Positions 14,064 through 20,835 of a stretch of 31,972 bases of DNA are shown here, one piece after another. The position numbers were made by a program, and so were the translations under genes. Source of the DNA: PALSA-505 sp035308365 (lineage in GTDB: Bacteria; Actinomycetota; Actinomycetes; Streptosporangiales; Streptosporangiaceae). Position 1 is the stretch's first letter, and each line of letters begins with the position of its first letter. Where the stretch lies: the NCBI GenBank assembly GCA_035308365.1, contig DATGGU010000054.1:1-31972 (forward strand), in the 5' to 3' direction. The notes under the pieces are model-generated. The model did not search any database, had not been told where the DNA came from, and worked only from the letters and a program-made list of their open reading frames with translations.

Positions 14064-14220
14064 CGATCCGGCGATCCTGGTCGCCACCCGCTCGCCGGCT
14101 GGCATTTGACCTGCGTCTGCGCGCATGTCAGCCTGACGCCGTAGGCCTTGTTTCGTCAGATCTCGAACCAGGTGCGGCTCTGTACGGGTTACCGGGCCGC
14201 CGCATCCTGTGGAGGTGTTA

Positions 14221-14595
14221 ATGGTCACGCCGGCACCGGGGCAGGCCGCGGCACTGGAGGCTGACCCGGCGCGGCCGTGCTGCCCGCCGCTGTCGAGCGC
14301 GCCGGTGACCGCCGAGATTGCGGCCGAGTTCGGGCTGGCCTTCAAGGCCCTGGGCGACCCGGTGCGGCTGAGGTTGCTGTCGATGATCGTGGCGGCCGAT
14401 GGGGGAGAGGTGTGCGTGTGTGAGCTGACCCCCGGCTTCGAGCAGTCGGCGCCGACGATCTCGCACCACCTCAGGCTGCTGCGCGAGGCCGGGCTGGTAA
14501 CCTCGCAGCGGCGCGGCACCTGGGTGTACTACCGGGCGGTTCCGGCCCGGCTCGCCGCCCTGACCGGCCTGCTGGCGGGGATGGCAGGCGACTGA
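14221..14595 (+). CDS. ArsR/SmtB-family metalloregulator
   Basis: 124 residues. ATG 14221 is preceded by GGAGGTG four bases upstream; an upstream GTG at 14209 lies before that site and is unlikely. The winged helix-turn-helix includes FKALGDPVRLRLLSMI, the metal-site helix GGEVCVCEL (a CVC pair as in arsenite sensors), recognition helix SAPTISHHLRLLREAGLV and the wing RRGTWVYY. An extra N-terminal CC pair (PCCPPL) may also bind metal. Such proteins repress resistance genes until arsenite or antimonite binds. It converges with the three minus-strand resistance genes at 14639-17570, which carry likely operator boxes. Confidence 0.88.
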   Translation: MVTPAPGQAAALEADPARPCCPPLSSAPVTAEIAAEFGLAFKALGDPVRLRLLSMIVAADGGEVCVCELTPGFEQSAPTISHHLRLLREAGLVTSQRRGTWVYYRAVPARLAALTGLLAGMAGD

Positions 14596-14638
14596 GCCTG
14601 GCTGGCGTACCGGGTGGCTGCGCTGATGGGGCGGGCGG

Positions 14639-16036
14639 TCAGCCTTGCCGAACGGACCGCGACCATGCCTGGGCGCCCAGCTGGATCGCTTCCCAGGGGC
14701 TGCCCAGCGGTGGGGTGTAGGACAGGTCCAGGTCGCTGAGGGCGTCGACGGTCATGCCGTGGAAGATCGCCGTCGCGGCGATGTCGATGCGCTTGGCGAT
14801 CTCGGCATGGCGGTGCCCGAAGAGCTGCACACCGAGCAGCCGCCCGGTGCGGCGGTCGCCGGTGAAGCGCATGGCGATGCGGTGGCTGCCCGGGTAGTAG
14901 GCCTTGTGGTCATCAGCCCCGGCCGCCACGGTGACCGGGTCGAATCCGGCCGAGCTGGCCTCGTGGTCGCGCAGCCCGGTACGCGCGATCGCGTGATCGA
15001 AGATCTTCACGACCTGGGTGCCGAGGCTGCCGGCGAACTCCCGGTCCCCGCCGAGCGCATTCTCGCCAGCCACCCTTCCTTGCTTGTGCGCGGTGGTGCC
15101 GAGGGGAAGATAGGTCTCACCGAGCAGCCGGTGATGGGTGATCACGCAGTCCCCGGCCGCGAACACGCCGGGCAGGCCGGTCCGCATGTGCCGGTCCACG
15201 GCGATCGCACTCCGGGCGCCCAGCTTCGCGCCCGCCCCGGCTGCCAGCCTCGTGTCGGGGCGCACGCCGGTCACGACCAGGACCATGTCGGCCAGGTAGC
15301 TGGCCGTCCCGCCGCCGGGAGGGGTCGCCTCGATCCGGAGCCGCCCCGCCTGCCCGGCCGGGGCGCGGCCGATCCGCCGGACGGTGGTGCCGGTCAGCAC
15401 CTTGACGCCCTGCTGGGTGAGCTCGGCACGCACCAGCTCACCGAGCGGGGTGTCGACGGTTGACAGCACCTCGGGTAGCTGTTCCACCTGAACGACCCGC
15501 AGGCCCCGCGTGACCAGGGCCTCGGCCATCTCCAGGCCGACATAGCCGGCCCCGGTGATGACCGCGCTGGCGGGTGCGGTCTGCTCCAGCGTCCGCATGA
15601 CCGCGAACGTGTCATCCATCGAGTGAAGCAGGTGAACGCCGTCGCCAGGGCCGAGAGCACCGGGGCCGGCCAGGCCTTCGACCGGGGGCAGGAGGGGAAC
15701 CGCGCCAGTGCCGACGACCAGCTGGTCGTAGCCCAGCATCTCCTCGGCGCCGCCGGGTGAGGTGACCAGAAGCTTGCGGGCGGCCACGTCGATCCGGCGG
15801 GCGATGGTGTCCAGCCGCAGCCTCATCCCGGTGGCTTCCAGGTCGGCCGTGGTGCGGTGGGCGAGGTTGCGCCAGTGGGTCACCTCGCCCGAGATGTAAT
15901 AGGGGATGCCGCAGATCGAGAAGTTGGGGTAGGCGTCGGCGACCACCACACTGACCTCGGCGCCGGGGTCGAGTTCGCGGGCCCGCAGCGCCGCGCTGAT
16001 TCCCGCGTCGCTACCGCCGACCACGACCAGGTGCAT
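14639..16036 (-). CDS. FAD/NAD(P)-dependent disulfide reductase (CoA-disulfide reductase-like)
   Basis: 465 residues: FAD-binding VVVGGSDAGISAA at the N-terminus, a single redox cysteine C42 in NFSICGIPYYISG, a second Rossmann motif ITGAGYVGLEMAEAL for NAD(P)H, and GVFAAGDC near residue 300, followed by a dimerisation domain (QVVKIFDHAIARTGL). The single cysteine is the mark of the CoA-disulfide reductase, NADH oxidase and persulfide reductase branch. The ribosome-binding site AGGAGAA overlaps the stop of the aquaporin gene, so the two are translationally coupled. Beside ArsR and ArsI-like genes its likely role is thiol or oxidative redox work in arsenical detoxification. That role is inferred. 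Confidence 0.85.
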   Translation of the reverse strand: MHLVVVGGSDAGISAALRARELDPGAEVSVVVADAYPNFSICGIPYYISGEVTHWRNLAHRTTADLEATGMRLRLDTIARRIDVAARKLLVTSPGGAEEMLGYDQLVVGTGAVPLLPPVEGLAGPGALGPGDGVHLLHSMDDTFAVMRTLEQTAPASAVITGAGYVGLEMAEALVTRGLRVVQVEQLPEVLSTVDTPLGELVRAELTQQGVKVLTGTTVRRIGRAPAGQAGRLRIEATPPGGGTASYLADMVLVVTGVRPDTRLAAGAGAKLGARSAIAVDRHMRTGLPGVFAAGDCVITHHRLLGETYLPLGTTAHKQGRVAGENALGGDREFAGSLGTQVVKIFDHAIARTGLRDHEASSAGFDPVTVAAGADDHKAYYPGSHRIAMRFTGDRRTGRLLGVQLFGHRHAEIAKRIDIAATAIFHGMTVDALSDLDLSYTPPLGSPWEAIQLGAQAWSRSVRQG

Positions 16037-16046
16037 GAAGGTTCTC

Positions 16047-16868
16047 CTATCCGGCCGGCCAGGCGACGTCGGGATGCAGAACCCTGATCACCCCGACGGC
16101 GAGCGCGGCGCCGGCCACCTGGGCGGCGATGAAGCTTCCCACCGACGCGGGTGCGATCCCGGCGAAGGTGTTCGAGAACATCCGGCCGATGGTGATCGCC
16201 GGGTTGGCGAAGCTGGCCGAGGCGGTGAAGAAGTACGCCGCGCCGATGTAGGCCCCGACCGCCGCCGGGGTGGCTCGGCTCTGTCCGCCCCGGGCCGTCG
16301 CGAAGATCACCAGGATCAGCCCGAGGGTGGCCACGACCTCCGACAGGAAGTGGGCGGACGTGGCCCGGTCCTTCACTGAGATGGTGACCGCCGCCCGGGC
16401 GAACATCAGGTTCGCCACTACAGCGCCACCGGTGCACCCAGCCACCTGGGCAGGCAGGTAGGCAGCGGCATCCCGCCAGCGCATCCCGCCGAGTGCGGCG
16501 TCGGCGAACGACACGACCGGGTTGAAGTGCCCGCCGGACACGGGCGCGAACATCAGGATGATCGCGAACAGCCCGGCAGCGGTCGCGGCCGCGTTTTCCA
16601 GCAACTCCAGGCCCACCGCCCCGGGCGACAGGGTCTGTGCGGCGATGCCGGATCCGATCACCAGTGCGGCTAGGAAGGCACTGCCGAGCAGTTCGGCCAG
16701 CAACCGCCGCCACAACGCCACGCCGGCTGCGTTGCTCGCCCCGGCTGGCCCGGCCGCCCCCGCTGGCCCGGCCGCCCCGGCTGGCCCAGTCGCGGTGGTC
16801 GCGTTGGTCGCTCCGGTTGCCTGGTCCCGGCTCGGCTGCGGCGCACCCACCAGAAGCTCATCAGTCAC
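16047..16868 (-). CDS. MIP/aquaporin-family channel, probably metalloid
   Basis: 273 residues from a GTG at 16868. After a low-complexity N-terminus of about 50 residues (repeated GPAGAA from an 18-base tandem repeat) come six membrane helices and both half-helix motifs, NPVVSFADAALGG and NPAITIGRMFSNTFAGI. The second keeps the pore arginine. Aquaglyceroporins in ars operons (AqpS type) conduct As(OH)3 or methylated arsenicals. This gene lies between ArsI-like and flavoprotein genes, which supports that. A candidate ArsR box lies 22 bases upstream at 16891. Confidence 0.85.
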   Translation of the reverse strand: MTDELLVGAPQPSRDQATGATNATTATGPAGAAGPAGAAGPAGASNAAGVALWRRLLAELLGSAFLAALVIGSGIAAQTLSPGAVGLELLENAAATAAGLFAIILMFAPVSGGHFNPVVSFADAALGGMRWRDAAAYLPAQVAGCTGGAVVANLMFARAAVTISVKDRATSAHFLSEVVATLGLILVIFATARGGQSRATPAAVGAYIGAAYFFTASASFANPAITIGRMFSNTFAGIAPASVGSFIAAQVAGAALAVGVIRVLHPDVAWPAG

Positions 16869-16890
16869 AGCACTACCAGGGCCCTCAAGT

Positions 16891-16910
16891 TAATTTGACA
16901 TCTGCCTAAT
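16891..16910 (+). promoter_or_regulatory. Candidate ArsR box before the aquaporin gene
   Basis: TAATTTGACATCTGCCT matches 16 of 17 bases of the box at 17657-17673 (read on the other strand). It lies 22 bases upstream of the GTG of the aquaporin gene. An extra inverted repeat, CTAATCAA...TTGATTAG, spans 16906-16942. The rest of the gap to 17114 is G-rich and holds no gene that I can support. Confidence 0.5.
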
Positions 16911-17114
16911 CAAGTCTGCGGCAAGCTTGGCAGTTTGATTAGAGGAACGTCAAGACAGGGTGGTGTCAGCGGCGGCTGGTGGAGTGTTCGGGTGGGTGCC
17001 GGCGGCGGGGGTGTTGGCGTGGGCCTGCCGGGGTTGGGGCTGTCAGGATGGGGGCGTCGGCTGCGGCGCGACTGTCGGTGGCCGGGGCGGCGCGGGTGGG
17101 AGTACGAGCCAGTG

Positions 17115-17570
17115 TTAACAGCACGGGGCGCTGGACGTGGCCGGTTCGCGGGCTGCGCCGCAGCATTCGGAGCCGTCGTTGCTCTCGCCGTAGAACGTCG
17201 GGCTGTCGGCGAGCACGGTATAGACCTCCCAGGCCTCCCCGTCCGGCGCGCCCTGCACCCAGAACTTGTCCTGCCTGGCGTAGCAGCAGGTGGTCGCGCG
17301 CTCATCGACCGAGGCGAGCCCCACCTCGGTGAGCCGGGCCTGCTCGGCGGTGACGGTGTCGCCGTCGGGCACCTCGACACCCAGGTGGTTGAGGCTGCCA
17401 CCGTGTCCAGGGTTCTCCAGCAGAACGAGCTTGAGTGGCGGATCGGCAATGGCGAAGTTGGCATAGCCGGGACGGCGCTTGGCCGGCCCGGTACCGAACA
17501 GCTTGCTGTAGAAGACGACGGCCTCATCGACGCTGCTGACGTTGAGGGCAAGCTGTACACGGCGAGACAT
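17115..17570 (-). CDS. arsI: ArsI/CadI-type glyoxalase-fold metalloenzyme
   Basis: 151 residues of the vicinal-oxygen-chelate fold: RVQLALNVSSVDEAVVFYSKLFGTGPAK at the start, LNHLGVEVPDGDTV with a metal histidine, a TTCCYARQDKFWV segment with the vicinal CC pair, and EAWEVYTVL with the metal glutamate. The cysteine-rich tail has two further CC pairs (GSECCG and a terminal CC). In ArsI the vicinal cysteines bind trivalent organoarsenicals and the iron centre breaks the carbon-arsenic bond. CadI relatives respond to cadmium, so the exact substrate is open. GGGAGGT lies before the ATG. It heads the minus-strand resistance genes and has two operator-like boxes upstream. Confidence 0.85.
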   Translation of the reverse strand: MSRRVQLALNVSSVDEAVVFYSKLFGTGPAKRRPGYANFAIADPPLKLVLLENPGHGGSLNHLGVEVPDGDTVTAEQARLTEVGLASVDERATTCCYARQDKFWVQGAPDGEAWEVYTVLADSPTFYGESNDGSECCGAAREPATSSAPCC

Positions 17571-17590
17571 GGGGACCTCCCAGGGCGAGA

Positions 17591-17673
17591 CTTTGATGAC
17601 TGTCTATATCTGGACGTATCGCCGAGCTTGGCACAGACATCGATCGATGTCAATATAGACAGATGTCAAATTA
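17591..17673 (-). promoter_or_regulatory. ArsI upstream region: paired ArsR-type boxes and a 16-bp palindrome
   Basis: Two inverted copies of a box, TTTGATGACTGTCTATAT (17592-17609, plus strand) and its near complement at 17653-17671 (ATTTGACATCTGTCTATAT on the minus strand), flank the perfect palindrome GACATCGATCGATGTC (17636-17651). A third copy is at 16891. Shared boxes before two genes of one resistance locus, beside an ArsR gene, suggest a common operator. Binding is inferred. Confidence 0.5.
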
Positions 17674-17873
17674 TCTGCCGGTGCCACACCGGTGTCCCTG
17701 ACCGCGATCGGGGCCGACCCTCATGCCCTCAGGGAGTCACCCAGGGTGTGAACCGGGGCTGATCCCGATCGACCTGGGTCACTGGCGGCGGCACCCTTGA
17801 AGCATGCACTCGGCCACCGCGGACGCGGGGCAGTGCAGCCCAGCCGCCCGACCTGAAATGGAGACCGATCACA

Positions 17874-18023
17874 ATGCTTGGCATCATCGCGCTAGTCCTT
17901 GTCGCCATCGTGGCCCTGACCGTCCTCAGCTTCGCCGTGCACCTGCTGTTCTCCCCCCTGCTGCTGGTGGCCGTCGCCATCGTGGCCTGGCTCAAGCTCC
18001 GGCCGCGCCGCTCCCACCAGTAG
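17874..18023 (+). CDS. 49-residue hydrophobic membrane peptide
   Basis: A small ORF from ATG 17874 (GGAG ten bases upstream) to TAG 18021-18023. Two hydrophobic stretches (IIALVLVAIVALTVL and LLFSPLLLVAVAIVAWL) are followed by a basic tail (KLRPRRSHQ), so it should sit in the membrane with the tail inside. Such conserved tiny proteins are common in streptomycetes and relatives and have no known function. The region 17674-17873 before it shows no other gene. Confidence 0.6.
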   Translation: MLGIIALVLVAIVALTVLSFAVHLLFSPLLLVAVAIVAWLKLRPRRSHQ

Positions 18024-18060
18024 CCCGGTGCCCGGGTACCCGCTGCCCGGCCGGCCCGCG

Positions 18061-18582
18061 TCAGCCGGCGTCAGCACCGGCGGGCGGTGGCCCGAGGTAG
18101 ACGTACTCGCGCAGGTCAGTCCCGTCACCCAGCGGCACAGTTACGGTGCCGGCCCGGACCCAGCCGCAGTTCTGGTACAACGAGATGGCCGCGGCGAGAC
18201 CGGTGTCCACGTCCAGGACGGGCCACAGGCCGCGCGCGGCCGCCTCGCCGGCCGCGGCGCCCAGCAGCAGCCGGCCGGCTCCTTGGCCGCGGGCTTGCGG
18301 GGACACGAACAGCCGGGCCACCACGGCGAGCTGGCCAGCGGGCCTGCCGAGCGCGGTGCTGGCGACCTCGAGGGCGGCCGCCACGCCGCGCGGCAGCAGC
18401 GCGACGTGGCCGGCGACCTGTCCGCCATGGTCGGCGACCCAGCAGCCGTAGGCGCCGGGCAGGTCGAGAAACGATCTGACGTCCCCGGGCAGCACCCGTG
18501 GATACCGGTCCCTGGCGTGAACCTCGCGGACCAGGCCGGCACAGGCGCCGATGTCGCTGTCACGGCGCGGGCGGATCAGCAC
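18061..18582 (-). CDS. GNAT-family N-acetyltransferase
   Basis: 173 residues from a GTG at 18582 with GGGAG upstream. The fold reads IRPRRDSDIGACAGL at the start, GHVALLP as a beta strand, the acetyl-CoA motif LFVSPQARGQGAGRLLLGAA (V-x-P-x-x-R-G-x-G), and ISLYQNCGWVRAG near the end. It transfers acetyl from acetyl-CoA to an amine; the substrate is unknown and neighbours give no hint. Confidence 0.85.
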   Translation of the reverse strand: MLIRPRRDSDIGACAGLVREVHARDRYPRVLPGDVRSFLDLPGAYGCWVADHGGQVAGHVALLPRGVAAALEVASTALGRPAGQLAVVARLFVSPQARGQGAGRLLLGAAAGEAAARGLWPVLDVDTGLAAAISLYQNCGWVRAGTVTVPLGDGTDLREYVYLGPPPAGADAG

Positions 18583-18735
18583 ACGGCCAGTCTCCCTGAG
18601 GGCCCCCGGGGGTCAGCCACGGGTATAGCGGTGTTTCACACCCGCGGGAAAGAATTCGGGATCCTCGAAGGGCCTTAGCCGGACCTGCGGAAGCTGGCGC
18701 TCGGCCGGCACGTAGTGCGCGAATTCACTGTTCAG

Positions 18736-20508
18736 CTAACTGAGCGAGAAGTCGTCGGCGTACACGTTTCCCTGGGCGTACCAGCCGTGCACGTAGACGG
18801 TCACCGTTCCTGACGATCCGGTGGTGAACGGCACCGACAGCTGCGACCAGCCGCTGGAGGACGTCCAGGTGCTGGCCGAGGCGCCGCCGCTGACGCCGAT
18901 GAACGCGTAGTTGCCCTGCACCCAGCCGGTGAGCGTGTAGCTGGTGTTGGGGGACAGGGTCACGGTCTGGTCGCATTCGCCGGTCTGGCTGGCCGTGGGT
19001 GTGACCTGGAGTGCGTGACTGCCCGAATGCACCGGGCTGGTGACCACGGCGTCACCGGGCTGGCAGGTCCAGGGGGACAGGCTCCCGGTCTCGAAGCCCC
19101 CGTTGACCAGGCTTCCTCCGCCGCCGCTGGAGGTCACGGTGAGGCTGTAACTGGTGCTGTGGCTGCCCGAGGGCGCCGAGCCGGTCACGGTGAGCGGATA
19201 GGTGCCGGCGACCGTGGACGACGCGGTGCTGATGGTCATCGTCGAGGAGTTGCCCGCGGTGACCGAGGCCGGGTTGAACGAGACGCTCACCCCGGACGGT
19301 GCGCCGCTGGCCGACAGCGATACGGTCTGGGCCGAGCCCGAGGTCACCGCGGTGCTGACGGTGGCGGTCGCCGAGCCGCCGGCGGTCACCGAGCCCGACG
19401 CGGGCGAGAGCGAGACGGAGAAGTCGTTGCCGGTCGCGCCTGCGCTGGTGAACGGCTCGAACGTCTGGCTGAAGTACCAGGTGCTCTGCGAGATGCCCGA
19501 ACAGGTGTCGGAGCCCGCGGTGCCCGGGCAGCCGCCGTTGTCACGCTGCAGCGCCCAGAACGACAGCTCCCCGATGTGCATGGATTCGGCCCAGTTGAGG
19601 ACGGTGCTGGCGTCGGCGGTGGTGAAGGTCTCCGGCGCGCCGAAGTCGTCGATGCCGACCATCTCGGTAACGCCGGTCATGCCCCACAACTGCGCCGTGC
19701 TCTTGCCCGGGTAAAGGCTCTTCAGCTGGTTGAACAGGCCGTTCGCGGCCGTTTCGGTGTCGGTCGCCATCTCCTGCGTGGTGCCGATGTAGTAGTCGAA
19801 CGTCATGATGTTGGCGATGCCGACCGTGGCGCCGTTGGTGACCGCGTTCTGCAGCACGGCCAGGCCCTGAGAGTCCAGTCCGGTGGTCGTCGCCGGCAGG
19901 GTGTAGGAGAACTGCACCGACCGCCCGGTGCTCGCGGCCCACGATTCCACCATGGCCACGGCCTGGTTGCGCCGGGTGATCCCGGCCGGCTTGGTCAGCG
20001 AGTTATCCTCGATGTCAAGATCAATGCGGGACAGGTTGTAGGTCGTGATCACGCTTTCGTAGGCCGCGGCGATCTGGCTCACGTTCGTGCAGCTGTCGGC
20101 TATGTCGGTGCCGTCATGGTCGGCCGTGTAGCCGCCGAACGACGCGATGACATTGCCGCCCGCGGCCTGGATGGCGGCGATGTCGCTGCCGAAGGTGGAC
20201 GATGAGATCGGCATGCTGGTGTCGCCGTTCCAGTACGCGGTACACGAGCCGGGCGAGGCGGTCTGGATGAACGCCATGACCAGGTATTTGGCCCCCGACT
20301 CCTGAGACAGGGTGAGCGGGCTGTCGCCGTTGTAGGCCTCGAAATACGGTGAGAAGACGTGGGCGGGGACGGTGGTCGCGGTCTGGGCCCTGACCAGGCT
20401 GGCCGTCGCGGCGTGCGCAGGTGAGGCGGCCAGGCCAGCAACGATGGCGGCGATGCCGGTGGCTGTGCGGATCGAGCGTAGCTGCGGGGTGACGAAGTGG
20501 TGCTTCAT
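18736..20508 (-). CDS. Secreted GH18 chitinase with Ig-like and carbohydrate-binding domains
   Basis: 590 residues from ATG 20508 (AGGAA upstream); the frame extends to 20580 but that start precedes the signal peptide by 24 residues. The signal peptide ends at AGLAASPAHAA. The GH18 barrel spans about residues 40-350, with strand 3 as SFGGY and catalytic strand 4 as RIDLDIEDN. The usual D-G-x-D-x-D-x-E is here S-R-I-D-L-D-I-E: the catalytic glutamate and two aspartates are kept but the first D-G is lost, as in some ChiC-like bacterial chitinases. Next come a serine/threonine-rich Ig-like domain (about 360-455) and a C-terminal jelly-roll module (LVNGGFETGSLSPW) of the CBM4/9 or CBM6-like kind. 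It degrades chitin or related polymers outside the cell. Confidence 0.85.
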   Translation of the reverse strand: MKHHFVTPQLRSIRTATGIAAIVAGLAASPAHAATASLVRAQTATTVPAHVFSPYFEAYNGDSPLTLSQESGAKYLVMAFIQTASPGSCTAYWNGDTSMPISSSTFGSDIAAIQAAGGNVIASFGGYTADHDGTDIADSCTNVSQIAAAYESVITTYNLSRIDLDIEDNSLTKPAGITRRNQAVAMVESWAASTGRSVQFSYTLPATTTGLDSQGLAVLQNAVTNGATVGIANIMTFDYYIGTTQEMATDTETAANGLFNQLKSLYPGKSTAQLWGMTGVTEMVGIDDFGAPETFTTADASTVLNWAESMHIGELSFWALQRDNGGCPGTAGSDTCSGISQSTWYFSQTFEPFTSAGATGNDFSVSLSPASGSVTAGGSATATVSTAVTSGSAQTVSLSASGAPSGVSVSFNPASVTAGNSSTMTISTASSTVAGTYPLTVTGSAPSGSHSTSYSLTVTSSGGGGSLVNGGFETGSLSPWTCQPGDAVVTSPVHSGSHALQVTPTASQTGECDQTVTLSPNTSYTLTGWVQGNYAFIGVSGGASASTWTSSSGWSQLSVPFTTGSSGTVTVYVHGWYAQGNVYADDFSLS

Positions 20509-20622
20509 TGGCCGTTCCTGTGAGCGGGGCGGAAAACGGACTCGGGCAGCGTGCCAGTGCCCATGCAGGCCGGGTGGCATCCCGCGGTGAAGCCCCGGGC
20601 CCGCCGAGGATCAAACTAATAG

Positions 20623-20640
20623 GAAACTTTCTTAAAAGTT
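20623..20640. promoter_or_regulatory. GAAACTTTC-type site upstream of the chitinase
   Basis: GAAACTTTC (20623-20631) fits the GAAASTTTC pattern bound by LacI-family sugar regulators before actinobacterial glycosidases, and forms with the following bases the inverted repeat AACTTTCTTAAAAGTT. It is 115 bases upstream of the chitinase start. Binding is inferred from the motif only. Confidence 0.35.
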
Positions 20641-20668
20641 ATGTAAATCGTAACTTTCGCATAGCAAT

Positions 20669-20835
20669 GCGTCAAGACTCGAATCGGCCCCCTCCCGGTC
20701 ACCTGCTGCTCGGGGGGCCGGATGGTTCGGCGGGATGGCCTGCTGGTGGCCGCTGTCCGCGCTGGGTTGCGTCAAGACTCGAATCGGCCCCTCCCGGTCA
20801 CCTGCTGCCCGGGAGGGGCCGCTGTCCGCGCTGGG
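20669..20835. repeat. Duplicated 100/69-bp repeat, each with a strong hairpin
   Basis: Copy A (20669-20768) and copy B (20769-20837) share GCGTCAAGACTCGAATCGG at the start and GCTGTCCGCGCTGGGTT at the end; B lacks about 31 internal bases. Each folds into a hairpin: GGCCCCC...GGGGGCC at 20686-20719 and a perfect 12-bp stem GGCCCCTCCCGG with an 11-nt loop at 20786-20820. Copy B abuts the stop codon of the DUF1996 gene, so this is probably a duplicated transcription terminator separating the two secreted-protein genes. Confidence 0.7.

Noticed and set aside
17736..17782. Inverted ACCCAGG/CCTGGGT pair upstream of the 49-residue peptide gene
   Set aside because: Seven-base arms separated by about 30 GC-rich bases are expected by chance here.
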